Below are positions 1 to 6,037 of a stretch of 9,116 nucleotides of DNA, piece after piece (position 1 is the stretch's first letter; every line of letters starts with the position of its first letter). The notes under the pieces are model-generated. The model was not told the DNA's origin, made no database searches, and saw only the letters and a list, made by a program, of their open reading frames with translations. The stretch is taken from positions 1 to 9,116 of the forward strand of contig CANFGA010000088.1 in the NCBI GenBank assembly GCA_947446335.1, written 5' to 3'. Made by a program: the position numbers and the translations under genes. This stretch comes from Oxalobacteraceae bacterium. Its GTDB lineage: Bacteria; Pseudomonadota; Gammaproteobacteria; Burkholderiales; Burkholderiaceae_D.

Positions 1-861
1 GAAAAACAATTCGCTGACGCAGAAAAAGACATACAGGTGCTCAAGGATTCCGGCGTGCCCTACGAATTGCTGACCCGCGATCAACTGGCTAACGCCGAAC
101 CGGCACTGGCGGCAGTGAAAGGCAAACTGGTCGGCAGCTTGCGCCTGCCTAACGATGAAACCGGCGATTGCCAGATGTTTACCACGCGCCTGGCCGAGAT
201 GGCCGTCGCGCTCGGCGTCAAGTTCCGCTACAACGTCAGCATCGATCACCTGGTCATGGCCGGCGACGCGATCACCGGCGTGCAGTGCGGCGCCGAACTG
301 GTGACGGCCGACTCGTACGTGGTGGCGCTGGGATCGTATTCGACCCAGTTGCTCAAGCCGCTGCTGGGCATTCCGGTCTATCCGATGAAGGGTTACTCGA
401 TCACGGTGCCGATTCTCAATCCGGCGGCCGCGCCGACGTCGACGATCCTGGATGAAACCTACAAGATCGCCGTGACCCGCTTCGATGACCGGATCCGCGT
501 CGGCGGCATGGCCGAACTCTCCGGTTTTGATCTGCGCCTCAATCCGCGCCGCCGCGCCACGCTGGAAATGGTGGTCAACGACCTGTTCCCCGGCGCCGGC
601 GACACTGCCAAGGCCACCTTCTGGACCGGCCTGCGCCCGATGACGCCGGACGGCGCGCCCATCATCGGCGCAACCAAAGTGCGCAATCTGTACCTGAACA
701 CCGGCCACGGCACGCTGGGCTGGACCATGTCCTGTGGTTCGGCCCAATTGCTGGCGGACCTGATCTCGGCCAAGCAACCGGCGATCCGGGCCGACGACCT
801 CGCCGTGAGCCGTTACGCCGGCATGCCAGCAGACACTGGTTTGAAGCACTCCCATGCTTGA
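1..861 (+). CDS. dadA: D-amino acid dehydrogenase DadA, C-terminal 286 residues (5' end outside window)
   Basis: FAD-dependent dehydrogenase that oxidatively deaminates D-amino acids, chiefly D-alanine, to 2-oxo acids and ammonia, passing electrons to the membrane respiratory chain. The reading frame is open from base 1, so the gene begins upstream; the family is about 430 residues, so the N-terminal FAD-binding GxGxxG region is missing from view. Seen here are the substrate/FAD half with VVALGSYST, YPMKGYSITVP and the C-terminal FAD-contacting stretch GLRPMTPDGAPIIG followed by NTGHGTLGWTMSCGS, all typical of DadA. The GTG at 37 is an internal codon, not a start. The stop overlaps the start of the alanine racemase gene by 8 nt, the usual dadAX arrangement. 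Family assignment is firm; partial only because of the window edge. Confidence 0.93.
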   Translation, partial: EKQFADAEKDIQVLKDSGVPYELLTRDQLANAEPALAAVKGKLVGSLRLPNDETGDCQMFTTRLAEMAVALGVKFRYNVSIDHLVMAGDAITGVQCGAELVTADSYVVALGSYSTQLLKPLLGIPVYPMKGYSITVPILNPAAAPTSTILDETYKIAVTRFDDRIRVGGMAELSGFDLRLNPRRRATLEMVVNDLFPGAGDTAKATFWTGLRPMTPDGAPIIGATKVRNLYLNTGHGTLGWTMSCGSAQLLADLISAKQPAIRADDLAVSRYAGMPADTGLKHSHA

Positions 862-1996
862 GGACGCAAGCCGGAGCCGTAGCGGCGCCATCCTGACAAT
901 CGATCTGGGCGCGATCCGCGCCAATTACCGTTTGCTGCGCAGCCGCATCGGCAGCGCCAGTTGTTCGGCGGTGCTGAAATCGGATGCCTATGGCCTGGGC
1001 GCATCCCGGGTCGCGCCGGTGCTGTATCAGGAAGGTTGCCGCCATTTCTTTGTCGCGCACATCGACGAGGGCATCAAGCTGCGCCCTTGTCTGGCACTGG
1101 ATGCCGAAATCTTCGTGCTGCACGGCGCGCCACCGGGCGCCGAAGCGGACTGCACCGAACATGGCTTGACCCCGGTGCTGAACAGCCTGCAGCAGATCGC
1201 CAGCTGGCGCGCGCATGCAAAAACGCTGGGTCGTACCTTGTCCGCCATCGTGCAAGTGGACAGCGGCATGTCGCGCATGGGGCTGTCACCAAACGAACTC
1301 GATGCCTGGCTGGCCGACCCGCACTTCCTCGATGGCATCGCCTTGCGCTGCGTGATGAGCCACCTCGCCTGCGCCGATGAGCTTGACCACCCGATGAATG
1401 CACAGCAACTGGCGCGCTTTCAAGCGATCCGCGCGCGCCTGCCGCACTGCCCGGCTAGCCTGGCCAATTCCTCGGGCATCTTCCTGTCGCCCGACTACCA
1501 TTTCGATCTGGTGCGCCCCGGCGCGGCGCTGTACGGGATTGCGCCCAACGCCCGGCAGAAAATGCAATCGGTGGTGCGTCTGCAGGGAAAGGTCTTGCAA
1601 ACGCGCAGCATCGAGGCCGGCGACCGAGTCGGCTATGGCGGGCGCTACCTTGCCAGCGCCACCACCTTGGTCGCCACCGTCTCGGTCGGCTATGCCGATG
1701 GCTGGCTGCGCAGCATGAGCAATGTCGGCCTCGCCATCGTCGACGGCATCAAGATTCCGTTGATCGGCACCGTCTCGATGGATAGCATCACCTTCGACGC
1801 CAGCGCGCTGGCGCCGGAGCGCCTCGCGCCAGGCAGCCTGGTCGACCTGATCTGCCCCGAGCAGACGGTCGATGCCGTCGCCAGCCTGGCCGGCACCATC
1901 GGCTATGAGGTGCTGACCAGTCTCAAGGCGCGCTTTCATCGCCAATACAAGGACGATGCAGCAGACGACGCAATGAATGATGCCACGCCAGCCTGA
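854..1996 (+). CDS. dadX: alanine racemase, catabolic type (DadX)
   Basis: PLP enzyme interconverting L- and D-alanine, 380 residues, normal length for the family. The PLP-binding lysine is Lys42 in AVLKSDAYGLG; the second catalytic base is Tyr261 in VGYGGRYLA; Arg221 in VRPGAALYG should contact the PLP pyridine nitrogen; Met309-Asp310 in GTVSMDSITFD is the substrate-pocket signature. The N-terminal TIM barrel runs to roughly residue 240 and the C-terminal beta domain follows. The ATG at 854 lies inside the end of dadA (8-nt overlap), so translation is probably coupled; no strong ribosome binding site is seen. Placement behind dadA argues for the catabolic racemase that feeds D-alanine to DadA rather than the biosynthetic alr, but the same protein could also supply cell-wall D-alanine. 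The last ~15 residues are Asp/Ala-rich and probably disordered. Confidence 0.92.
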   Translation: MLEDASRSRSGAILTIDLGAIRANYRLLRSRIGSASCSAVLKSDAYGLGASRVAPVLYQEGCRHFFVAHIDEGIKLRPCLALDAEIFVLHGAPPGAEADCTEHGLTPVLNSLQQIASWRAHAKTLGRTLSAIVQVDSGMSRMGLSPNELDAWLADPHFLDGIALRCVMSHLACADELDHPMNAQQLARFQAIRARLPHCPASLANSSGIFLSPDYHFDLVRPGAALYGIAPNARQKMQSVVRLQGKVLQTRSIEAGDRVGYGGRYLASATTLVATVSVGYADGWLRSMSNVGLAIVDGIKIPLIGTVSMDSITFDASALAPERLAPGSLVDLICPEQTVDAVASLAGTIGYEVLTSLKARFHRQYKDDAADDAMNDATPA

Positions 1997-2005
1997 GCGC
2001 CGCCG

Positions 2006-2030
2006 TCAAACAATCACTTCAAACGATCAC
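2006..2030. repeat. near-perfect 12-nt direct repeat in the dadX-permease gap
   Basis: TCAAACAATCAC (2006-2017) and TCAAACGATCAC (2019-2030) differ at one base and are spaced by a single T. The second copy also begins an inverted pair, AAACGA (2021-2026) and TCGTTT (2036-2041). This could be an operator upstream of the permease gene, but no known regulator consensus is recognised, and chance duplication cannot be excluded. Confidence 0.4.
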
Positions 2031-2053
2031 CCATGTCGTTTCACACCGTCGAA

Positions 2054-2081
2054 CCAGCCCCGGGCGATCCCCGCGGGTTGG
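2054..2081 (+). promoter_or_regulatory. GC-rich stem-loop in the leader of the permease gene
   Basis: The arms 2054-2064 (CCAGCCCCGGG) and 2070-2081 pair over 11 base pairs with one G-T wobble and one bulged C at 2074, closing a 5-nt loop. There is no T run after it, so it is not a canonical intrinsic terminator. It sits 31 nt before the permease ribosome binding site (GGAG at 2113-2116). It may separate dadAX expression from the permease by stabilising the upstream 3' end or by partial attenuation; that role is inference. Confidence 0.45.
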
Positions 2082-2124
2082 TCCGATTCAATCCGCAGCA
2101 AACTATAAAAATGGAGATGCAACA

Positions 2125-3543
2125 ATGAAAGCAAACAAGCAAGGCCGGCAAGCCGAGGGCCTGCAGCGTGGCCTCGGGGAACGCCAGATTCGCCTGATGG
2201 CGCTGGGCGCGGCGATCGGGGTCGGCCTGTTCCTCGGTTCGGCCAATGCGATCAAGATGGCCGGTCCCGGCATCATGCTGTCGTACCTGATCGGCGGCGC
2301 CGTGATCTTCATCATCATGCGCGCGCTCGGCGAGATGGCGGTGCATAATCCGGTCGCCGGCTCGTTCAGCCGCTATGCGCAAGACTATATCGGCCCGCTG
2401 GCCGGCTACCTGACCGGCTGGAATTACTGGTTCCTGTGGCTGGTCACGTGCATCGCCGAAATCACGGCGGTCGGCATCTACATGGGGCTCTGGTTTCCGG
2501 ACGTGCCGCGCTGGATCTGGGCCCTCGCTGCTTTGGGCGCGATGGGATCGGTCAACTTGCTGGCGGTCAAGGCTTACGGCGAATTCGAATTCTGGTTCGC
2601 CCTGATCAAGGTGGTCACGATCGTCTTGATGATCGTCGGCGGCACCGGGATGATCGTGTTTGGCCTGGGCAACGACGGCGTCGCGATCGGCATCAGCAAC
2701 CTGTGGGTCAATGGCGGCTTCTTTCCGAACGGCGCCCAGGGCGTCTTGATGTCGCTGCAGATGGTGATGTTCGCCTATCTGGGCGTCGAAATGATCGGCT
2801 TGACCGCCGGCGAAGCGGCCAACCCGAAGAAATCGATTCCGGACGCGATCAATTCCGTATTCTGGCGCATCCTCATTTTCTACGTCGGCGCGATGTTCGT
2901 GATCCTGTCGATCTATCCATGGAATGAAATCGGCACCCAGGGCAGCCCTTTCGTGATGACCTTCGAGCGCCTCGGGATCAAGACGGCAGTGGGCATCATC
3001 AACTTCGTCGTCGTCACCGCAGCCTTGTCGTCTTGCAACGGCGGCATCTTCAGCACCGGCCGCATGCTGTTCAACCTGGCGCAGCAAGGCCAGGCGCCGC
3101 GCGCTTTTGCCCAAACCACGGCCAACGGCGTGCCGCGCTGGGCGATCCTGGTCTCGATGGTGGCGCTGCTGTTCGGCGTGCTGTTGAACTATCTGGTGCC
3201 CGAAAAAGTGTTCATGTGGGTGACGTCGATCTCGACTTTCGGCGCGATCTGGACCTGGGGCGTGATCCTGGTGACGCAAATGAAATTTCGCCAGACGCTG
3301 TCCAAGCAGGAAATCAAGACACTGGCGTTCCGCATGCCGTTCTATCCTTACGGTTCCTATGTTGCGCTCGCCTTCCTGGCTTTGGTGATCGCTCTGATGG
3401 CCTACTTCCCCGATACGCGCATCGCGTTGATCGTCGGACCGGCATGGCTGGTGCTGCTGACGGTGCTGTATCACGTGCTGAACCTGGCGCCGCACCATCC
3501 GAAGCAGATCGCCAAGATGGCCCGCTTGCAACCGCAAAAATGA
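2125..3543 (+). CDS. amino acid permease, AAT family of the APC superfamily (ProY/CycA-like)
   Basis: Inner-membrane amino acid:proton symporter of 472 residues with about 12 hydrophobic segments. TM1 holds the APC signature GAAIGVGLFLGS (residues 28-39), followed by IKMAGPG and, around residues 70-108, GEMAVHNPVAGSFSRYAQ and GPLAGYLTGW. Later family landmarks are GGFFPNG, the segment EMIGLTAGEAANPKKSIP and SIYPWNEIGTQGSPFV. By eye the protein is closest to ProY (proline-specific permease) and less so to CycA (D-alanine/D-serine/glycine). The start is supported by GGAG at 2113-2116, 8 nt upstream. It lies 128 nt downstream of dadX on the same strand, so it may be cotranscribed and import alanine or D-alanine for DadA/DadX. 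Substrate is not decidable from sequence, so no symbol is given. Confidence 0.9.
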   Translation: MKANKQGRQAEGLQRGLGERQIRLMALGAAIGVGLFLGSANAIKMAGPGIMLSYLIGGAVIFIIMRALGEMAVHNPVAGSFSRYAQDYIGPLAGYLTGWNYWFLWLVTCIAEITAVGIYMGLWFPDVPRWIWALAALGAMGSVNLLAVKAYGEFEFWFALIKVVTIVLMIVGGTGMIVFGLGNDGVAIGISNLWVNGGFFPNGAQGVLMSLQMVMFAYLGVEMIGLTAGEAANPKKSIPDAINSVFWRILIFYVGAMFVILSIYPWNEIGTQGSPFVMTFERLGIKTAVGIINFVVVTAALSSCNGGIFSTGRMLFNLAQQGQAPRAFAQTTANGVPRWAILVSMVALLFGVLLNYLVPEKVFMWVTSISTFGAIWTWGVILVTQMKFRQTLSKQEIKTLAFRMPFYPYGSYVALAFLALVIALMAYFPDTRIALIVGPAWLVLLTVLYHVLNLAPHHPKQIAKMARLQPQK

Positions 3544-3699
3544 TCGATCAGATCGACTTTGGCGACACGCTGCCAAAGCCGATCCCCCCTTTCGGGCCGG
3601 ACAACTGCGCCGGCGCCGATTCACTTCCCTGACCAGATTATTCGCTTCAAGTAGCAGCGCATTGACAGGAATACCAGCCCATTGATGACTTTGTCTATT

Positions 3700-3713
3700 T
3701 TGATCTACATCAA
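3700..3713 (+). promoter_or_regulatory. perfect FNR/Anr-type operator box
   Basis: The bases TTGAT-CTAC-ATCAA match the FNR/Anr/Dnr consensus TTGAT-N4-ATCAA at all ten specified positions. The box is the only one of its kind seen in the window and lies in an AT-rich intergenic stretch, as real sites do. Its centre (3706.5) is 41.5 nt upstream of a start site predicted at about 3748, the class II FNR activation geometry. It points to oxygen-limited (or nitric-oxide-linked, if Dnr-type) induction of the downstream Cache-domain gene. Confidence 0.8.
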
Positions 3714-3735
3714 TCTTTTAATTTATGGCCAGCAT

Positions 3736-3741
3736 TAATAT
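3736..3741 (+). promoter_or_regulatory. -10 element of the FNR-dependent promoter
   Basis: TAATAT matches the TATAAT consensus at four of six positions and occupies exactly -12 to -7 relative to a start site at about 3748 that puts the FNR box at -41.5. No good -35 hexamer is present, as expected for a class II activator-dependent promoter. A rival -10, TTTAAT at 3717-3722 (five of six), would place the box between -35 and -10, where FNR would repress; I judge this less likely because its -35 is poor. The leader would be about 41 nt. Confidence 0.55.
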
Positions 3742-3788
3742 TGCCGCCTGATGCCAAATATTCACTGACTGATCTGGAGCAAATAATA

Positions 3789-4676
3789 ATGAAAAATAAA
3801 CAAATTGCTGTCATCTTGCTGGCGCTCGGTTCTGCGCTGACCTTCCCTGCCCACGCGGCAGATGCGCCGGCGGCCGCACCGCTGGGCGCGATCGAACGCA
3901 GCGATGTCAAGCAAGCCACGGCCTTGCTCGATCGCGCCGTCGCTTACATCGGAACGAATGGCCCTGAAAAATCGCTGATCGCCTTCAACGACCGCAAGGG
4001 AACCTTCGTCAGCGGTCAGTATTATGTATTTGCGGTCGGACTCGACGGCATCTTGTACGCCAGCGGCGGCCCATCGAGCGGCCTGGTCGGATTGAACGTG
4101 CGCGACTTGCGCGACGCAGCAGGAAAACCGTTCATCGGTGACATGCTCGAGCAAGCCAAGACCAAGCCGTCGGGCGTCATCGAATACAAATGGATCAATC
4201 CGGCCGACAATCATCTGGAAACCAAGACCGACCAGTTTCGCAAGGTCGGCGACTACCTCATTTGCGTCGGTTATTACATCCCGCGCGCCTCAAGCGAGGA
4301 AGCCCAGGCGATGCTGACCAAGGCCGTCGCCTTGTTGAAAAAATCGGGCAAGAAGACGGCCTTCAAGACCTTCAACGATCCGCACAGCGCCTATGTCGTC
4401 AATGACGAATATGTCTTTGCGATCAACTTGAAGGACGGCAAATACCTGGCATCGGGCGCATCGCCCAATCTGACCGGCGTCGATGTGCGCGAATTGAACG
4501 ATGCCGCCGGCAAGCCGCTGTTCAAGGACATGATCGCGCTGGCAAAAAACAAGGGCAGCGGCACCGTCGATTATGTCTGGCGCAACCCGGCTACCAACGC
4601 GGTGGAATCGAAACACACGCTGATTCAACGCGTCGACGATGTCTTGCTGGGAGTGGGTTACTACACGAAAAAATGA
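3789..4676 (+). CDS. secreted tandem double Cache-domain protein
   Basis: Predicted periplasmic protein of 295 residues. The start at 3789 is chosen because GGAG (3776-3779) sits 9 nt upstream and a clean signal peptide follows: KNK, a hydrophobic core IAVILLALGSALTF, and AHA before Ala24 as the likely signal peptidase I site. An upstream in-frame TTG at 3741 overlaps the -10 and is rejected. The mature part is two copies of one domain, about 36-165 and 168-295, aligning throughout: FND, then YYVFAV/EYVFAI, LYASGG/YLASGA, the LNVRDLRDAAGKP and VDVRELNDAAGKP segments, IEYKWINP/VDYVWRNP and VGYY near each end. The pattern resembles single Cache sensor domains, which bind small ligands outside the membrane, but here there is no TM anchor, methyl-accepting or kinase part. 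Function is unknown; a periplasmic ligand-binding or scavenging role is inference. The FNR box implies induction under low oxygen. Confidence 0.85.
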   Translation: MKNKQIAVILLALGSALTFPAHAADAPAAAPLGAIERSDVKQATALLDRAVAYIGTNGPEKSLIAFNDRKGTFVSGQYYVFAVGLDGILYASGGPSSGLVGLNVRDLRDAAGKPFIGDMLEQAKTKPSGVIEYKWINPADNHLETKTDQFRKVGDYLICVGYYIPRASSEEAQAMLTKAVALLKKSGKKTAFKTFNDPHSAYVVNDEYVFAINLKDGKYLASGASPNLTGVDVRELNDAAGKPLFKDMIALAKNKGSGTVDYVWRNPATNAVESKHTLIQRVDDVLLGVGYYTKK

Positions 4677-4690
4677 TCTGCTGACAGATC
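4668..4690 (-). terminator. intrinsic terminator of the metalloprotease-like gene, overlapping the Cache gene stop
   Basis: Read on the - strand, GATCTG-TCAG-CAGATC forms a 6-bp perfect stem with a 4-nt loop (4690-4675) followed by A and six T (4673-4668), the layout of a Rho-independent terminator. It starts 17 nt after the stop of the - strand gene. The same hairpin on the + strand includes the last two bases of the TGA stop (4674-4676) of the Cache gene but has no T run there, so it probably works mainly for the - strand. The stem is short with three GC pairs, so strength is uncertain. Confidence 0.6.
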
Positions 4691-4707
4691 GAGGCCGGAT
4701 CGTCGGC

Positions 4708-5418
4708 TTAATCGATCTCGTGCATGGCGGGGATGCCGTCCGGACTGCAGGCAAGCAAACCCCGCTTGCCAACCACATTGCTAGCCCCTGAACAGACAGC
4801 GTCGCACCAGATGTGGTTCAGGTTCAGCCAGTGGCCGATTTCACGGCTTGCCGTGCGGCCCAGGTGAAATGGCGGCGCCGCCGTGCCGATGGTGCCGAAA
4901 GCCGAATGCAGGATCACCACGCCATCGGTCGCGACCGGATCGTCAGAAAATTGCGCATAACTGGGCAAGTCGCCACCGAACTGGCAAACCCAGATGTTCA
5001 GATAACGTTGCGCCGGCCAGCCATGCGCGCCGCCGCCATCGGACGATTTCACCGCATCATCGTTGCAAAATGAAGCCACGCTGGTCTGGCGGCGCAAGAT
5101 GCCGGTGCTGGGAGCGCCCTGCGGGTCGACATCGGCGAGAAAGAACTCGATGCGCGCATCGTCCCTCAGCGGCAGGAATGGCAGCGGCGCGTGGTTGAGA
5201 TCGGGATTGCTGCGCCGATGGTCGCGGTTGAGCACGTGGATCTGGCTCGCAATTTGCGCATCCGAAATATTCTGGGATACCGTGTTCCACACGACGTGGA
5301 CCACGACCGGAATGCGGGTCACGCCGCTGCGCACCGCATCGAGCGGGCCCGGATCGAAGAGGCCGGTCAGAGCCCAGGCTGGATCGGATAATGCAGTGTG
5401 TGATTTCTTGATGGCCAT
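4708..5418 (-). CDS. M43 (pappalysin-like) metalloprotease relative, probably inactive and C-terminally truncated
   Basis: A 236-residue protein that follows the pappalysin/M43 layout: IPVVVHVVWNT (36-46), ISDAQIASQIHVLN (51-64), then RYLNIWVCQFGGDLPSYAQF (138-157), TDGVVILHSAFG and the active-site region GRTASREIGHWLNLNHIW (188-205). The family motif HExxHxxxxxH here reads R192-E193-x-x-H196-x5-H202: the first zinc ligand is Arg (codon CGT at 4845-4843, one transition from CAT). The conserved IWGD is IWCD, the usual Asp-Thr-Pro stretch is not recognisable, and the downstream Met-turn (NYMDY in relatives) is absent; the frame ends about 34 residues after the last His. No signal peptide is visible. 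Start ATG 5418 is preferred over TTG 5424 and has GGAAG 6 nt upstream. It is likely a decaying gene or a non-catalytic derivative. Family call is firm; inactivity is inferred. Confidence 0.8.
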   Translation of the reverse strand: MAIKKSHTALSDPAWALTGLFDPGPLDAVRSGVTRIPVVVHVVWNTVSQNISDAQIASQIHVLNRDHRRSNPDLNHAPLPFLPLRDDARIEFFLADVDPQGAPSTGILRRQTSVASFCNDDAVKSSDGGGAHGWPAQRYLNIWVCQFGGDLPSYAQFSDDPVATDGVVILHSAFGTIGTAAPPFHLGRTASREIGHWLNLNHIWCDAVCSGASNVVGKRGLLACSPDGIPAMHEID

Positions 5419-5554
5419 CGTCAACTTCCATTGGATTGGTTTCTTGCCCGCTGCCGATGGTCAAATCGTGGCGATGCGGATCAAAAAACAATCTATCCGA
5501 GCCGCTTGCAACAGCGCTTGACGGGTCTCAAATTGCACCAGAAAAATACGTCAT

Positions 5555-5583
5555 TTGACAGCGCTGCCGGTGCCGACGATACT
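5555..5583 (+). promoter_or_regulatory. sigma70 promoter for the small cysteine-containing gene
   Basis: A perfect -35 TTGACA (5555-5560) is followed after 17 bp by GATACT (5578-5583), which matches the -10 consensus at four of six positions. The predicted start is about 5590, giving a leader near 28 nt before ATG 5618. This also argues against using the in-frame TTG at 5555, which is the -35 itself, as a start codon. Confidence 0.55.
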
Positions 5584-5617
5584 TGGAGACGCGATCCCCA
5601 CTTTACGCTGCGACCCC

Positions 5618-6034
5618 ATGGCCGAACCCATCTCGTATCCGATACGCAAGGAATGCCCGCCGGGGGCATGTACCTGCGACAGAGAAACTCTGCTGGAGAG
5701 CCCCGATGCCGATCTGCGCGTGCTGAAACTGACCAGGGAAGAAGAGAAGAAACTGACCTCGCATATCGAGAATATTTCCAGTCATGCGGGCTTGAAACAT
5801 CTGACCGTGCTGCTGCAGGCGCAACTCGGCATCACGCTGCAGATCACGCGCAGTGCGCGCGAAGTGCGCACCGCGCGCGGCTTTGCCATCGAACTGATCG
5901 AGCGCCCCGGTCTGTGCCGGAAGACGCGGGCGGCGATTCCGGCGGCGATCCGGCGCTGCCTCGAGCATCATCCCGAAATCGCCTATGCGATCCTGGACGA
6001 GCAAGACTTGCTGGGTCCGGGCCAGCCCGGCTGA
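5618..6034 (+). CDS. conserved-looking small protein with N-terminal C-x4-C-x-C motif, function unknown
   Basis: A soluble, predicted cytoplasmic protein of 138 residues with no signal peptide or membrane segment. The N-terminus carries Cys13, Cys18 and Cys20 in KECPPGACTCDRE, with further cysteines at 100 (RPGLCRK) and 114 (RRCLEHH), which might bind a metal or redox partner. The middle (residues 38-75, LTREEEKKLTSHIENI and following) is charged and helical. I think similar proteins occur in other Burkholderiales but cannot name a family. The start ATG 5618 follows a sigma70 promoter by about 28 nt but lacks a clear ribosome binding site. It is divergent from the M43-like gene and ends 3 nt before the convergent mtnP stop. 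Codon use looks native, which supports a real gene, but no function can be assigned. Confidence 0.72.
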   Translation: MAEPISYPIRKECPPGACTCDRETLLESPDADLRVLKLTREEEKKLTSHIENISSHAGLKHLTVLLQAQLGITLQITRSAREVRTARGFAIELIERPGLCRKTRAAIPAAIRRCLEHHPEIAYAILDEQDLLGPGQPG

Positions 6035-6037
6035 CGG

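Noticed and set aside
1286..1945. 219-codon open frame on the - strand opposite dadX
   Set aside because: Composition is typical of antisense shadow frames, and the alanine racemase with all catalytic residues occupies the + strand.
2104..2109. TATAAA before the permease gene as a -10 element
   Set aside because: The best upstream hexamer, TTGGTC at 2078-2083, is 20 bp away, and the start site would fall within the ribosome binding site.
3557..3578. CTTTGGC/GCCAAAG hairpin as terminator of the permease gene
   Set aside because: The 7-bp stem is perfect, but it is followed by CCGATCCCCCC and not a T run, so it is not a canonical intrinsic terminator; it may still protect the 3' end.
2041..3624. 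Long 527-codon open frame on the - strand opposite the permease gene
   Set aside because: It is rich in His, Arg, Asp and Gln as expected for the reverse complement of a GC-rich membrane-protein gene, has no recognisable domain, and the + strand permease is unmistakable.
3662..3690. TTGACA at 3662-3667 as a -35 box of a constitutive promoter for the Cache gene
   Set aside because: Nothing resembling a -10 lies 16-18 bp downstream; the FNR class II arrangement fits better.
5555..5617. TTG start 21 codons upstream for the small cysteine-containing protein
   Set aside because: The TTG is part of a perfect -35 box (TTGACA) and no ribosome binding site precedes it; ATG 5618 lies downstream of the predicted transcription start.
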